Source: Arcicella lustrica
GTDB lineage: Bacteria > Bacteroidota > Bacteroidia > Cytophagales > Spirosomataceae
Length of the DNA: 64,000 nucleotides
Direction: 5' to 3'
Assembly (NCBI RefSeq): GCF_034930985.1
Contig: NZ_JAYGIM010000009.1
Coordinates: 248,001-312,000, forward strand
Below the pieces are notes generated by a model, which did not search any database, was not told the DNA's origin, and worked only from the letters and a program-made list of their open reading frames with translations. Shown piece by piece: positions 42,694-51,891 of the stretch; position 1 is the stretch's first letter; each line of letters starts with the position of its first letter. A program made the translations under genes and the position numbers.

Positions 42694-43656
42694 TTATTTT
42701 TCAGCTTCAGATTTTTCGTAAGCCATGATAATATCACGAACTAAACGGTGACGGACAACATCTTTTCCATCTAACTCTACGAAAGCAATGCCTTTGATAT
42801 TGTCAAGAATTCTACTTGCTTCTGCCAAACCAGATTTCACCTTTGTTGGTAAGTCAATTTGAGTTTTATCGCCAGTAATAATTACTTTAGATTGAATTCC
42901 CATTCTTGTCAAAAACATTTTCATTTGCATGGGCGTTGTATTTTGTGCTTCGTCTAATAAAATAAAAGCATTATTGAGGGTTCTACCACGCATATACGCC
43001 AATGGAGCTATTTCAATGACTCTGTTTTCGATAAAGTATTTTAGCTTTTCTGGCTGAATCATATCATCTAAAGCATCATAAATTGGACGAAGATATGGGT
43101 CAATTTTTTCTTTTAAATCACCGGGCAAAAAACCTAAATTTTCACCTGCTTCAACGGCTGGGCGAGTGATGATGATTTTTTTGACTTCTTTATTTTTTAA
43201 AGCTTTTACCGCAATGGCTACAGCCGTATATGTTTTTCCAGTTCCTGCAGGCCCAACAGCGAAAACGATATCATTTTTTGCCGCCGCCTCAACCATTTTT
43301 TGTTGGTTTGGCGTTTTTACTTTGATAACAACTCCCTTTGTACCATACAATAAAACATCGTCTTCTTCTTTAAGATGTACTGTAGGTTCTGTAGAAGGAT
43401 TTTTTTCAAGAGTAAGATAGGATTGAACTTGCTCCTTGGTAATCTTACCATATTTTTGATAGTGTTGAATAAGCGAATCCATAATTTCGTTTATTCTTAC
43501 AATTTCAGGCAGTGAGCCTCTGATTGTAATTTCATTGCCACGAGAGATGATTTTACTCTGAGGAAATGCCGCCGCCACTTGCTTAATATTGCTGTTTTCA
43601 ACACCAAGAAAACCAACTAACTCAAGGTCTTCCAAGGTAATTATTTTTTCTGTCAA
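42694..43656 (-). CDS. phoH: PhoH family protein
   Basis: A 320-residue cytoplasmic ATPase. A KH-like N-terminal region (ISRGNEITIRGSLPEI) precedes the RecA-type core with Walker A FAVGPAGTGKTYTA, the IIITRPAVEAGENLGFLPG block and Walker B FILLDEAQNTT. Family proteins are linked to RNA metabolism and phosphate or stress responses, but the precise activity is not settled. Length and motifs are typical. Confidence 0.93.
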   Translation of the reverse strand: MTEKIITLEDLELVGFLGVENSNIKQVAAAFPQSKIISRGNEITIRGSLPEIVRINEIMDSLIQHYQKYGKITKEQVQSYLTLEKNPSTEPTVHLKEEDDVLLYGTKGVVIKVKTPNQQKMVEAAAKNDIVFAVGPAGTGKTYTAVAIAVKALKNKEVKKIIITRPAVEAGENLGFLPGDLKEKIDPYLRPIYDALDDMIQPEKLKYFIENRVIEIAPLAYMRGRTLNNAFILLDEAQNTTPMQMKMFLTRMGIQSKVIITGDKTQIDLPTKVKSGLAEASRILDNIKGIAFVELDGKDVVRHRLVRDIIMAYEKSEAEK

Positions 43657-43909
43657 ATCTGAAATAGTTAAAGTTTGATTAATATTCTACCTAAACTTAA
43701 TAAAAAAATGCTTCAATTGTTTTATAATTTTGTATTAAATATCAAACATTACTTTTAAACTTTGATTATCAATAAATTAGGAAATGTCAGTTTTTTTATT
43801 TCTCGGTTTTCTAAGAATTTCTTTGTAAAATTGTGTTACGGATAGAAAATCTTCTTTTTTATTGCTAGAAAGAATTGTAATATCCTAATAAAAGGATTGA
43901 ATATTGAGA

Positions 43910-45520
43910 ATGGAACTATCAAATCAAAATAACGGAAATTTTAAGAAAAACGGAAATTTCGCTGGTGGAAGAATATCTGCTCAAAACAGATGGTTGGATA
44001 CTGGCCTTGGTAAAATTCCACCTCAGGCTACAGATTTAGAGGAAGCGGTTTTAGGTGCTTTGATGTTAGAGCGTGATGCTTTGACGGATGTAATAGATAT
44101 TTTAAAAGTTGAGTCATTTTATAAAGAAGCACATCAAAGAATTTATGGGGCGATTACGCAATTATTTGCTAATTCTGAGCCGATTGACTTATTAACTGTA
44201 AAAAACCAATTAGTAACTACTGGCGAATTAGAAATAGCAGGTGGTGTACAATACTTAGCAGAACTTACACAAAGAGTAAATTCTGCTGCCAATATTGAAT
44301 TTCATGCCAGAATTGTTGTTGAACATTCTTTAAAAAGACAATTGATTACGGTTTCTTCTGAGATTCAAAAAATGGCTTATGAAGATACGACTGACGTTTT
44401 TATGCTCTTAGATAAAATAGAGCAAGAATTGTTCAGAATATCTGAAGCTAATATTCGTAAGAATTATTCTGATATGGGGCAAATTATGCGTTCTGCTTTA
44501 TTGGAATTAGAATTAAAGAAAAATCAGAAAGAAGGATTGACTGGCGTGCCAACTGGTTTTACGGCTTTGGATAGAGTTACTTCTGGTTTTCAGAAAACAG
44601 AATTAATTATTATTGCGGCTCGTCCAGGTATGGGTAAAACCGCTTTAATTTTATCAGCATGTAGAAATGCGGCTGTTGACCACGGTCAAGCTGTTGCGTT
44701 TTTCTCTCTTGAGATGTCCTCTGTTCAATTGGTCAATCGTTTGATTTCAGCTGAAGCAGAATTAGAATCAGATAAATTAAGAAAAGGAAATCTTGCTCCA
44801 CATGAGTGGGCACAATTACATGCAAAAATTGGAAAGTTAACCAATGCCCCAATTTTTATTGATGATACTCCAGCACTTTCAATTTTGGAATTAAGAGCAA
44901 AGGCTCGTCGTTTGAAAGCTCAACACGATATTCAGATTATTGTGATTGACTACCTTCAACTAATGTCAGGAGATTCTGGTGGAAAAGGTACTGGTAACCG
45001 TGAGCAAGAAATTGCGAATATTTCTCGTTCATTGAAACAATTGGCCAAAGAATTGAATGTACCAGTAATTGCACTTTCACAATTGAGCCGTGCGGTTGAA
45101 ACCAGAGGTGGTGATAAGAAACCACAATTATCAGATTTACGTGAATCTGGGTCGATTGAGCAAGATGCTGATATGGTAATGTTTATTTATCGTCCTGATT
45201 ATTATGGAATTACGCAAGATGAATCTGGAAATTCTGTTGCAGGAATAGGAGAGTTGATTATTGCAAAAAACCGTGCGGGTTCATTAGATACTGTTCAATT
45301 GAGATTTATCGGTAAATACACCAAGTATTGCGATTTAGATGCTGGCGACTACATGGGCTATGCGGGTGATAGCTTACAATCTTTCCAACAAATTGATAAT
45401 CCTGCGGCAGCTTTTGAAACTGGTGGAAAAATGTTAGGAAGTAAAATAAATAACTTACCATCTCAAAATCCTTCTTCTTCGTTTGGAAGTAATTTGCCTA
45501 ATCAAGATGTTCCATTTTAA
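43910..45520 (+). CDS. dnaB: Replicative DNA helicase DnaB
   Basis: A 536-residue hexameric helicase that unwinds DNA ahead of the fork. N-terminal helical domain (PPQATDLEEAVLGALMLERDALTDV), linker, then the RecA-like motor with Walker A AARPGMGKTALIL, FSLEMSSVQLV, Walker B IIVIDYLQLMSG and LSQLSRAVETRGG. A glycine/serine/asparagine-rich tail ends in QDVPF, similar to an SSB tip. I use the ATG at 43910; the TTG two codons earlier is less likely. Confidence 0.96.
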   Translation: MELSNQNNGNFKKNGNFAGGRISAQNRWLDTGLGKIPPQATDLEEAVLGALMLERDALTDVIDILKVESFYKEAHQRIYGAITQLFANSEPIDLLTVKNQLVTTGELEIAGGVQYLAELTQRVNSAANIEFHARIVVEHSLKRQLITVSSEIQKMAYEDTTDVFMLLDKIEQELFRISEANIRKNYSDMGQIMRSALLELELKKNQKEGLTGVPTGFTALDRVTSGFQKTELIIIAARPGMGKTALILSACRNAAVDHGQAVAFFSLEMSSVQLVNRLISAEAELESDKLRKGNLAPHEWAQLHAKIGKLTNAPIFIDDTPALSILELRAKARRLKAQHDIQIIVIDYLQLMSGDSGGKGTGNREQEIANISRSLKQLAKELNVPVIALSQLSRAVETRGGDKKPQLSDLRESGSIEQDADMVMFIYRPDYYGITQDESGNSVAGIGELIIAKNRAGSLDTVQLRFIGKYTKYCDLDAGDYMGYAGDSLQSFQQIDNPAAAFETGGKMLGSKINNLPSQNPSSSFGSNLPNQDVPF

Positions 45521-45530
45521 ATGCTTATGA

Positions 45531-45558
45531 AGTGATTAGTAATTGGTGATTAGTGACT
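45531..45558. repeat. Degenerate heptamer run after dnaB
   Basis: Four seven-base words in a row: agtgatt agtaatt ggtgatt agtgact, just after the dnaB stop. Similar in type to the heptad words at 24075 and 61762. Confidence 0.65.
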
Positions 45559-45614
45559 ATTTTTAATAATAGGCTGATTATTAGACAAATACCAATATTT
45601 TGGTTGTAGTGATT

Positions 45615-45667
45615 CATAAAAGTAAAAAAGCTACTGATTTTGTATCGGTAGCTTTTTTACTTTTATG
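45615..45667. terminator. Convergent terminator, dnaB/rlmD
   Basis: Long stem cataaaagtaaaaaagctac / gtagcttttttacttttatg (one bulge) with T-runs on both strands. Confidence 0.9.
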
Positions 45668-45683
45668 ACGTTGATATTTGAAA

Positions 45684-47096
45684 TTATCGTAAATCTAATC
45701 TTACCACATTTTCAACATGATGTGTCTGTGGGAACATATCAACAGGTTGAACAGCGCTTACTTGATACTTTTCATCTAATAATGCTAAATCTCTGGCTTG
45801 CGTAGCAGGATTACAACTTACATAGACAATTCTTTTCGGAGAAGCTTCTAAAAGTGTTCTAACTACTGGTTCGTCCATACCAGCACGTGGTGGGTCTGTA
45901 ATAACGATGTCTGGTCTTCCGTGTTTATTTACAAATTCGCTGCTCAATAATTTACGCATATCACCAGCATAAAATTCTGTATTGGTAATATTATTGATTT
46001 GTGAATTTACTCTTGCATCTTCAACAGCCATTTCAACATATTCTAAACCAATTACTTTTTTGGCTTGTTGGGCTACGAAATTGGCGATTGTTCCAGTTCC
46101 AGTATAAAGGTCATATACAAAGTCATTAGCTTGAATATCAGCATATTCACGAGTGATTTTGTATAATTCATACGCTTGTTTTGAATTTGTTTGGAAGAAA
46201 GATTTTGGACCTACTCTGAATTTTAAATCTTCCATTTCTTCAACAATATAAGGTAAACCTTTGAAATTGACGATTTCTAAATCAAAGAAAGTATCGTTTC
46301 CTTTTGTGTTGATTACATAATTTAGAGAAGTAATTTCTGGAAATTTTTCAGCCAAAAAGTTCATCACTAAATCAATATCTTCAGGTTGGCAATAGGCAAA
46401 TTGTACCACAACCATTAAATCACCCGAACTAGCTGTTCTGATAATTAGATTTCTTAAAGCTCCTTTTTCTTGACGAACTTGCTCATAATAATCTAAATTA
46501 TGGGCTGCTGTAAAATCTCTCAAAGCCAAACGAATAGCATTTGATGGGTCTGGCTGTAAATAGCAATGGTCAATATCCAAGATTTTATCATAGCGTTTAG
46601 GAATATGAAAACCTAAAGCGTTTCTTGAGAAAGATTCTCCAGAATCAATTTGTGCTTGAGTCAACCAACGATTTTGTGAGAAAGTATATTCTAATTTATT
46701 ACGATAATAAAATGTTTCAGAAGATTGGAAAATTGGTTTTATTTCAGGCAATTCTACTTTAGCAATTCTTTCTAAAGCATCAACAACTTGCTTATGTTTA
46801 AACGTTAATTGTGTTTGATAATCAATGTGTTGCCATTTGCAACCCCCACAAGTGCCAAAATGTGAGCATATTGTTTGAGTACGATATTGTGAGTTTGGGC
46901 GAATGTTAAAAGCTGTCGCCTCCATGAAGCTTGACTTTGATTTGGTAACTCTTAAATCAGCATAATCACCAGGAGCAACGGGTCCATCTATAAAAACTAC
47001 TTTGTCTTCAATTCGACTTATACACTTTGCTTCGGCAGCAAAGTTTTCAATTAATACATTTTCAAAAATGATATTTTCTTTCTTTTTCTTTTTCAT
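45684..47096 (-). CDS. rlmD: 23S rRNA uracil-5-methyltransferase
   Basis: A 470-residue RumA/TrmA-type SAM methyltransferase with an N-terminal TRAM domain (LIENFAAEAKCISRIEDKVVFI), the Fe-S cysteines in CSHFGTCGGCKW, SAM-binding YDLYTGTGTIANF, ITDPPRAGMDEP and the catalytic cysteine in VSCNPATQARDL. It methylates U1939-type positions of 23S rRNA. I start at the ATG 47096; a TTG at 47105 is an upstream alternative. RlmD versus RlmC or TrmA specificity is inferred by homology. Confidence 0.9.
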   Translation of the reverse strand: MKKKKKENIIFENVLIENFAAEAKCISRIEDKVVFIDGPVAPGDYADLRVTKSKSSFMEATAFNIRPNSQYRTQTICSHFGTCGGCKWQHIDYQTQLTFKHKQVVDALERIAKVELPEIKPIFQSSETFYYRNKLEYTFSQNRWLTQAQIDSGESFSRNALGFHIPKRYDKILDIDHCYLQPDPSNAIRLALRDFTAAHNLDYYEQVRQEKGALRNLIIRTASSGDLMVVVQFAYCQPEDIDLVMNFLAEKFPEITSLNYVINTKGNDTFFDLEIVNFKGLPYIVEEMEDLKFRVGPKSFFQTNSKQAYELYKITREYADIQANDFVYDLYTGTGTIANFVAQQAKKVIGLEYVEMAVEDARVNSQINNITNTEFYAGDMRKLLSSEFVNKHGRPDIVITDPPRAGMDEPVVRTLLEASPKRIVYVSCNPATQARDLALLDEKYQVSAVQPVDMFPQTHHVENVVRLDLR

Positions 47097-47255
47097 ACTT
47101 TGCAAAAATACGAAGGATTAAAATTATTATTGATAATCAACGAGGAGTTTTCAGAAACTTAGTTGAATTTTGTAGTAAATAAGGATACGTTGAAAGCTCA
47201 TTGTTGGTATCCTAATCATTTTAAAAAATCATTGACAGAGCAACAAAATTTAATT

Positions 47256-48065
47256 ATGAAAGGTAAAGTTGTCATTATTACGGGTGCATCATCAGGAATT
47301 GGAAAAGCTTTGGCTTTTGCCTTTGGTCGTGAAGGTGCCAAAATTGTTATTACTGGTAGAAAACAAGATGCACTTTTAGAAACAAGCAAAGAACTGAATG
47401 CTGTTGGTATCGAAAATTTGCCAATCGTTTCTGATGTAAGTATTGAAAAAGATAACCAAGATGTTGTTGAAAAAACAGTAGCAACTTTCGGTAAAATAGA
47501 TATTCTTATCAATAATGCTGGCGTTTCGATGAGAGCTATGTTTGATGATTGTGATACTGAAGTAATCAGAAAAGTAATGGATATTAACTTTTTTGGTACT
47601 GTTTATATCACGAAATACGCTTTGCCTTATATTAAAGCTACTAAAGGCTCAATTGTAGGGATTTCTTCGATTGCTGGTTACAGAGGTTTACCAGTTAGAG
47701 TTGGCTATTCTGCATCTAAATTTGCCTTGAATGGCTTTTTAGAAGGACTCCGTACAGAGCTTCTTCATTCAGGAGTGCATGTGTTAACCGCTTGTCCGGG
47801 TTTCACAGCTTCAAATATTAGAGTCGCTTCATTAGGTGCTGATGGTAATTCAAAAGGAGAATCGATGCGTGATGAAGGAAATATGATGAGTTCAGAAGAA
47901 GTAGCTGAACGTATTCTTCGAGCTGTGAAGGCTAGAAAAAGAGATTTAGTACTTACGCTTCAAGGAAAATTTACTGTTTTTATCAATAAATGGTTACCTG
48001 CTTTAGCTGACACGTTGGTTTTTAATGCTTTGGCAAAAGAAAAAGATTCCCCTTTGAAAAAATAA
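47256..48065 (+). CDS. SDR family oxidoreductase
   Basis: A 269-residue classical SDR. TGASSGIGKALAFAFG is the cofactor loop, NNAGVSMRAMF and SSIAGYRGLPVRVGYSASKFAL carry the catalytic Ser-Tyr-Lys. The ATG at 47256 (MKGKVVIITG) is the natural start; in-frame sequence back to 47163 is probably upstream leader. It lies between rlmD and a BatE-like gene and converges on the latter. The substrate is unknown. Confidence 0.9.
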   Translation: MKGKVVIITGASSGIGKALAFAFGREGAKIVITGRKQDALLETSKELNAVGIENLPIVSDVSIEKDNQDVVEKTVATFGKIDILINNAGVSMRAMFDDCDTEVIRKVMDINFFGTVYITKYALPYIKATKGSIVGISSIAGYRGLPVRVGYSASKFALNGFLEGLRTELLHSGVHVLTACPGFTASNIRVASLGADGNSKGESMRDEGNMMSSEEVAERILRAVKARKRDLVLTLQGKFTVFINKWLPALADTLVFNALAKEKDSPLKK

Positions 48066-48067
48066 AA

Positions 48068-48107
48068 TTAAAAAGGCTAGTTCATATTCACAGAACTAGC
48101 CTTTTTA
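48068..48107. terminator. Convergent terminator, SDR/BatE-like
   Basis: The stem aaaaaggctagttc / gaactagccttttt abuts the BatE-like stop. Confidence 0.85.
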
Positions 48108-48108
48108 A

Positions 48109-48846
48109 TTATTCAACTAACCAAATATCACTTTCTTTCAAATAAAGAAATTTATCGTCCCAATAAACTCTTTTCCAAATATCATTTCCTCCGATTAGAT
48201 TCAAACGATGCCCTCTGTCAATCATCAACACTACTGGGGCTACAGCAGAAGGCTCTGCTCGAAGTAAAACACCATCTCGGTTGATAATACCTTGGTGATA
48301 CTTATCAGGAAGATTCAACAGAATCCCTATTCCAATAATATAAATCAATAAAAAAATCTTTTGACCAATAGGAGTGAAGCTATTTTTATATCTTTTCGTA
48401 AAAAGTACAAAGAATATATAAATACTCAAGAGCAACATAATACCAATTAAAAAGCCAGAATATTGCTTATAGAAAAGAATTAGAAAATTAAAATCATTCA
48501 ATTCATAGCCTTTCAATTCATGAAGCTGAGCAATTTCATTCAGTTTTGAAAGAATTTTTTCGTTTGGGTCTTGTTGATAAGCTTTATTGAGGTAGTAAAG
48601 AGTCTTCAAAAAATCTCCTTTTTTTTCTTTCAGAAAAGCTAATTTTAAAAACAGTGCAGTAGAAGGTTTTTCTATGTTTGGCAAAAGTTGCTCGTAAATA
48701 AGTTCTGCTTGAGTAAAATTGTCAGATTTATACAAAGAATCTGCCTTTTTAAGCGTTGCTACATTGCTCTGAGAATAAGCTAGTTGTAGTAAAGTTAAAG
48801 AAAAACAGAAAAAAAATATGATTTTTTTTAGATAGTATGCTTGCAT
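48109..48846 (-). CDS. BatE-like TPR and SH3-type protein
   Basis: A 245-residue envelope protein. The signal peptide (YYLKKIIFFFCFSLTLLQLAYS) is followed by TPR-like helices (KADSLYKSDNFTQAELIYEQLL), two membrane helices (LIGIMLLLSIYIFFVLF and FLLIYIIGIGILLNLP) and a small C-terminal SH3-like domain (LLRAEPSAVAPVVLMIDRGHRL). The layout matches BatE of the Bacteroides aerotolerance operon, but no bat genes are adjacent, so the name is only by resemblance. I start at the ATG 48846. Confidence 0.75.
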   Translation of the reverse strand: MQAYYLKKIIFFFCFSLTLLQLAYSQSNVATLKKADSLYKSDNFTQAELIYEQLLPNIEKPSTALFLKLAFLKEKKGDFLKTLYYLNKAYQQDPNEKILSKLNEIAQLHELKGYELNDFNFLILFYKQYSGFLIGIMLLLSIYIFFVLFTKRYKNSFTPIGQKIFLLIYIIGIGILLNLPDKYHQGIINRDGVLLRAEPSAVAPVVLMIDRGHRLNLIGGNDIWKRVYWDDKFLYLKESDIWLVE

Positions 48847-48939
48847 TGTATTCTTAATAATCGTAGTTTTGCACCGCAATTAAGGGAAACAATATGACAA
48901 AAACAAAAGATGTTTAGTCGCTTTCTCAAAAAAGCAAAT

Positions 48940-49012
48940 GATTCCGTAGCTCAGTTGGTAGAGCAATACACTTTTAATGTATGGGTCCTGGGTTCGAGTC
49001 CCAGCGGGATCA
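48940..49012 (+). tRNA. tRNA-Lys (anticodon TTT), copy 1
   Basis: 73 bases: acceptor gattccg / cgggatc, D-arm agctcagttggtagagc, anticodon loop cttttaa, T-arm ggttcgagtcc. CCA is not encoded. A terminator hairpin follows at 49020. Confidence 0.95.
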
Positions 49013-49019
49013 CAAAAGA

Positions 49020-49056
49020 AAAAGCCATCGTTTTAGCTGAAGCGATGGCTTTTTTT
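49020..49056 (+). terminator. Terminator between tRNA-Lys copies 1 and 2
   Basis: The stem aaagccatcg / cgatggcttt followed by a T-run sits inside the tRNA cluster and would separate copy 1 from the rest. Confidence 0.75.
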
Positions 49057-49077
49057 ACCGAAAAAAAAATAATTACC

Positions 49078-49150
49078 GATTCCGTAGCTCAGTTGGTAGA
49101 GCAATACACTTTTAATGTATGGGTCCTGGGTTCGAGTCCCAGCGGGATCA
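49078..49150 (+). tRNA. tRNA-Lys (anticodon TTT), copy 2
   Basis: Identical in sequence to copy 1. The spacer behind it holds gattaccgtcggtaat, a small palindrome. Confidence 0.95.
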
Positions 49151-49227
49151 CGAAGATTACCGTCGGTAATTTTCCTTTCGTGCTAGATGGCACATTTTAT
49201 ATATATAAAATCGGTTTGCCGATTTAC

Positions 49228-49300
49228 GATTCCGTAGCTCAGTTGGTAGAGCAATACACTTTTAATGTATGGGTCCTGGGTTCGAGTCCCAGCGGGATCA
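49228..49300 (+). tRNA. tRNA-Lys (anticodon TTT), copy 3
   Basis: Identical to copy 1. It is preceded three bases upstream by the palindrome aaatcggtttgccgattt (49208-49225). Confidence 0.95.
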
Positions 49301-49367
49301 CAAGATTTTTTCTTATAATTTTTTTCTATGTGCTGAAAAGCATTTTTATTGAACAAATCGGTTTGCC

Positions 49368-49440
49368 GATTCCGTAGCTCAGTTGGTAGAGCAATACACT
49401 TTTAATGTATGGGTCCTGGGTTCGAGTCCCAGCGGGATCA
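49368..49440 (+). tRNA. tRNA-Lys (anticodon TTT), copy 4
   Basis: Identical to copy 1. The palindrome aatcggtttgccgatt (49356-49371) runs into its first four bases, so its 5' end could pair with the leader. Confidence 0.95.
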
Positions 49441-49441
49441 C

Positions 49442-49478
49442 AAAAAAGCCTTCAAAATTTAATTTTGAAGGCTTTTTT
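49442..49478 (+). terminator. Terminator after tRNA-Lys cluster
   Basis: The stem aaaaaagccttcaaaatt / aattttgaaggctttttt ends the cluster and also serves the converging ohr gene. Confidence 0.85.
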
Positions 49479-49505
49479 ATTGAATGTATCTTTTGATTTT
49501 ATTCA

Positions 49506-49931
49506 CTAATTTTCATTAGTAACCGTAAGTGTTACTTCGATATTTCCTCTTGTAGCATTTGAATAAGGACAAACTTGATGTGCTTGTTTTACAAGTTGTT
49601 CGGCTTGTGCTTGCTCAACGCCCGGAACATTGACAAATAATTCTACAGCTAATCCGAATCCACCATTTTCAATTTTTCCGATACTTACTGCTGCTTTTAC
49701 TGATGTTTCGCCTGTTGTAACTTTCCCCATTTTAATCACCAATTTCAAAGCGCTATCGAAACAAGCTGAATATCCTGCCGCAAATAATTGTTCTGGATTG
49801 GTGTAATTGTCATTTGCACCGCCCAATGCTTTTGGCATACGAACTTCTAAATCTAAAATACCGTCTGAACTTTTTACTTTACCATTTCTTCCGCCAGTAG
49901 CAGTAGCTACGGCTGTATATATTTTTTCCAT
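49506..49931 (-). CDS. ohr: Organic hydroperoxide reductase, Ohr family
   Basis: A 141-residue OsmC/Ohr fold protein. The two catalytic cysteines lie in AGYSACFDSALK and VCPYSNATRGN, and an arginine (VRMPKALGG) completes the site. It reduces organic peroxides with a lipoylated partner. The gene follows ohrR in the same direction with 23 bases between, which is the usual peroxide-induced pair. Confidence 0.93.
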   Translation of the reverse strand: MEKIYTAVATATGGRNGKVKSSDGILDLEVRMPKALGGANDNYTNPEQLFAAGYSACFDSALKLVIKMGKVTTGETSVKAAVSIGKIENGGFGLAVELFVNVPGVEQAQAEQLVKQAHQVCPYSNATRGNIEVTLTVTNEN

Positions 49932-49954
49932 TTTTGTTTTTTTGTTGATTAATT

Positions 49955-50389
49955 TTAAATATTCTTTGATTCTTTTACTGCTAATATTCTATTGATTTGC
50001 GTTTTTAGCATGAAGTATTGCTCTTCGTCAGTTTCTAATTCTTTAATTAAAGCTTCTGGAATACTTGTGGCTTCTTGTTTTAACAAACGCCCTTTTTCAG
50101 TTATTTTAATATCAACCAATCTTTCATCATGTTCAGAACGGCTTTTGGTTACAAGTCCGCTCTCAATCATTCGTTTAAGTAATGGGGTTAGTGTACCACT
50201 ATCAAGCCATAATTTGTGTCCTAATTCTTTTACCGTTACTTCTTCATATTCCCACAGTACCAACATCACTAAATATTGTGGATAGGTTAATCCGATTTTT
50301 TCAAGATGAGGTCGATACAATGAAGTAATATGCCTTGATAAGGCATAAACGGGAAAACATAATTGGTTTTCTAGTTTTAAGTTATCCAT
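49955..50389 (-). CDS. ohrR: MarR family organic peroxide sensor OhrR
   Basis: A 144-residue winged-helix regulator. The N-terminal sensing cysteine is Cys11 in QLCFPVYALSR, as in OhrR, and the wing reads SRSEHDERLVDIKITEKG. When the cysteine is oxidised by organic peroxides the repressor leaves its operator and ohr is expressed. It is upstream of ohr and has an OhrR-like box in front. Confidence 0.92.
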   Translation of the reverse strand: MDNLKLENQLCFPVYALSRHITSLYRPHLEKIGLTYPQYLVMLVLWEYEEVTVKELGHKLWLDSGTLTPLLKRMIESGLVTKSRSEHDERLVDIKITEKGRLLKQEATSIPEALIKELETDEEQYFMLKTQINRILAVKESKNI

Positions 50390-50409
50390 CTTCTTATTAT
50401 TTATTGCTC

Positions 50410-50438
50410 AAAATTAAATTGTACACAATTAAATTGCA
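50410..50438 (-). promoter_or_regulatory. OhrR box upstream of ohrR
   Basis: Two adjacent near-palindromes, AAATTAAATTGTA and ACAATTAAATTGCA, match the known OhrR operator form of paired TACAATT-AATTGTA repeats. It lies about 20 bases before the ohrR start. Confidence 0.65.
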
Positions 50439-50538
50439 AGCAAAGTGACAAGTATTTTTGATTCAATCAAAAATATTATTTTATAGGAATAAAATTGCTT
50501 TAATTATCTTTGCATCCTTTTTTCAAAATACGTCAACA

Positions 50539-51540
50539 ATGAACACAATTTTTCCGACCCAATATTCTACTGTTTCTACCAAAGCGCTAGAACGATTTTT
50601 GAATGAACAATACAGTTTTAAAGAAATGTCGTGTCGTTTGCTAATTCGAAATGTAAGTGATACTTACTTGTTAGAAGGTGAATCGGAGAAACACATCTTT
50701 AAAATTTATAGAAATACGCATAGGAGTCTGCCTGAAATTCAAGCTGAAGTTGAATTATTACATCATTTAAAACAGCAAGGAGCGAAAGTAGCTTTTCCTA
50801 TTTTTGATAAACAGGGAAATGATATTCAATCATTTAATGTGGCAGAAGGCATTAGATATGGAGTTTTGTTTACTTATGCTTTAGGAAAACCAGTTTATGA
50901 TTTAAATGAACCCCAATTGCTGACTGTAGGGCGTGAAATGGCGATAAATCATAACATTAGCTCAAATGTAACATTAAGTCATTTAAGAGAGACGCTAGAT
51001 ATCAATACTACATTACTGACGCCTTTAGACGTAATTAAGCCAGCTTTTAAAGATTTGCCAGAAGAATACGAGTATTTAAGAGCAACAAGCTTTAAAGTAA
51101 TCGAAAAACTAAATGAGTTTGATACTACGAAATTTAGTTATGGCTATTGTCATTATGATTATTTACCCAAAAATTTCCATTTTGATGAAAACGCCAATAT
51201 TACTTTTTTTGATTTCGATTTTGCTTCAAAAGGCTTCTTAGTCAATGATGTCATGACTTTTTTTGTACATTTTTTCTTTCACGTACATTTTAAAGCCATT
51301 ACTCAAGAACAAGCCGATAAAGATTTTGATACTTTTTTGAAGGGTTACCGAGAGAACAGAGAATTGTCGGATGAAGAAATTGCTACAATTCCTTACTTAG
51401 GATTTATGTTTTGGATGTATTACTTCAAATTTCAATTTGAGCATTTTGAAGATTGGTCGAACTACTTTTTTACACCAAGATTTATCAAGGAAAGAGTAAC
51501 ACTCATTAGGAAATGGACAGATTTGTATTGCAAGTTTTAA
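50539..51540 (+). CDS. Aminoglycoside phosphotransferase/homoserine kinase type II-like kinase
   Basis: A 333-residue APH-fold kinase. The HxDxxxxN-like catalytic loop is CHYDYLPKNFHFDE and the metal-binding segment is ITFFDFDFASKG. Small-molecule kinases of this fold act on choline, homoserine, thiamine or aminoglycosides; the substrate is not evident. The ATG at 50539 (MNTIFPTQ) is preferred to one at 50458. It converges with a thioredoxin-like gene. Confidence 0.85.
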   Translation: MNTIFPTQYSTVSTKALERFLNEQYSFKEMSCRLLIRNVSDTYLLEGESEKHIFKIYRNTHRSLPEIQAEVELLHHLKQQGAKVAFPIFDKQGNDIQSFNVAEGIRYGVLFTYALGKPVYDLNEPQLLTVGREMAINHNISSNVTLSHLRETLDINTTLLTPLDVIKPAFKDLPEEYEYLRATSFKVIEKLNEFDTTKFSYGYCHYDYLPKNFHFDENANITFFDFDFASKGFLVNDVMTFFVHFFFHVHFKAITQEQADKDFDTFLKGYRENRELSDEEIATIPYLGFMFWMYYFKFQFEHFEDWSNYFFTPRFIKERVTLIRKWTDLYCKF

Positions 51541-51543
51541 AAT

Positions 51544-51584
51544 TATCTTGGAAAAAAGGTTTTTACTGCTCCTTTTTCCAAGAT
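51544..51584. terminator. Convergent terminator, kinase/thioredoxin-like
   Basis: The stem atcttggaaaaa / tttttccaagat between the two stops. Confidence 0.75.
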
Positions 51585-51591
51585 ATAATTC

Positions 51592-51891
51592 CTACAAAAT
51601 TTCTCTAATCGCTTGTTTAGCTTTCACTAAAGTAATCATTCCTGTATGGCGCCACTTTTGTTTGCCTTTTTTGAAAGCAATCAAAGTTGGTACAGCGGTG
51701 ATATTATATTTTTTTCTCAAAGCTGGATTTTTATCAATGTCAATTTTTATAATTGAGATTTCTTCATCCAATTCATCCACCAATTGACTTAAAATCGGTG
51801 TTATTTTCTTGCAAGGCACACACCATTCTGCTGAAAAGTCAATTATTACTGGAGTTGATGAAGCAATTAATTCTTCGAAAGTACCTGTCAT
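51592..51891 (-). CDS. Thioredoxin-family protein with CVPC site
   Basis: A 99-residue thioredoxin-fold protein with FSAEWCVPCKKITP in place of the usual WCGPC, and ITAVPTLIAFKKGK with the cis-proline. No signal peptide, so cytoplasmic. The valine at the second CXXC position differs from classical thioredoxin (see trxA at 22441) and may change the redox potential. Probably a disulfide reductase. Confidence 0.88.
   Translation of the reverse strand: MTGTFEELIASSTPVIIDFSAEWCVPCKKITPILSQLVDELDEEISIIKIDIDKNPALRKKYNITAVPTLIAFKKGKQKWRHTGMITLVKAKQAIREIL

Noticed and set aside
48910..49377. Open frame of 155 codons over the tRNA cluster
   Set aside because: It is a translation of tRNA-Lys genes and spacers.
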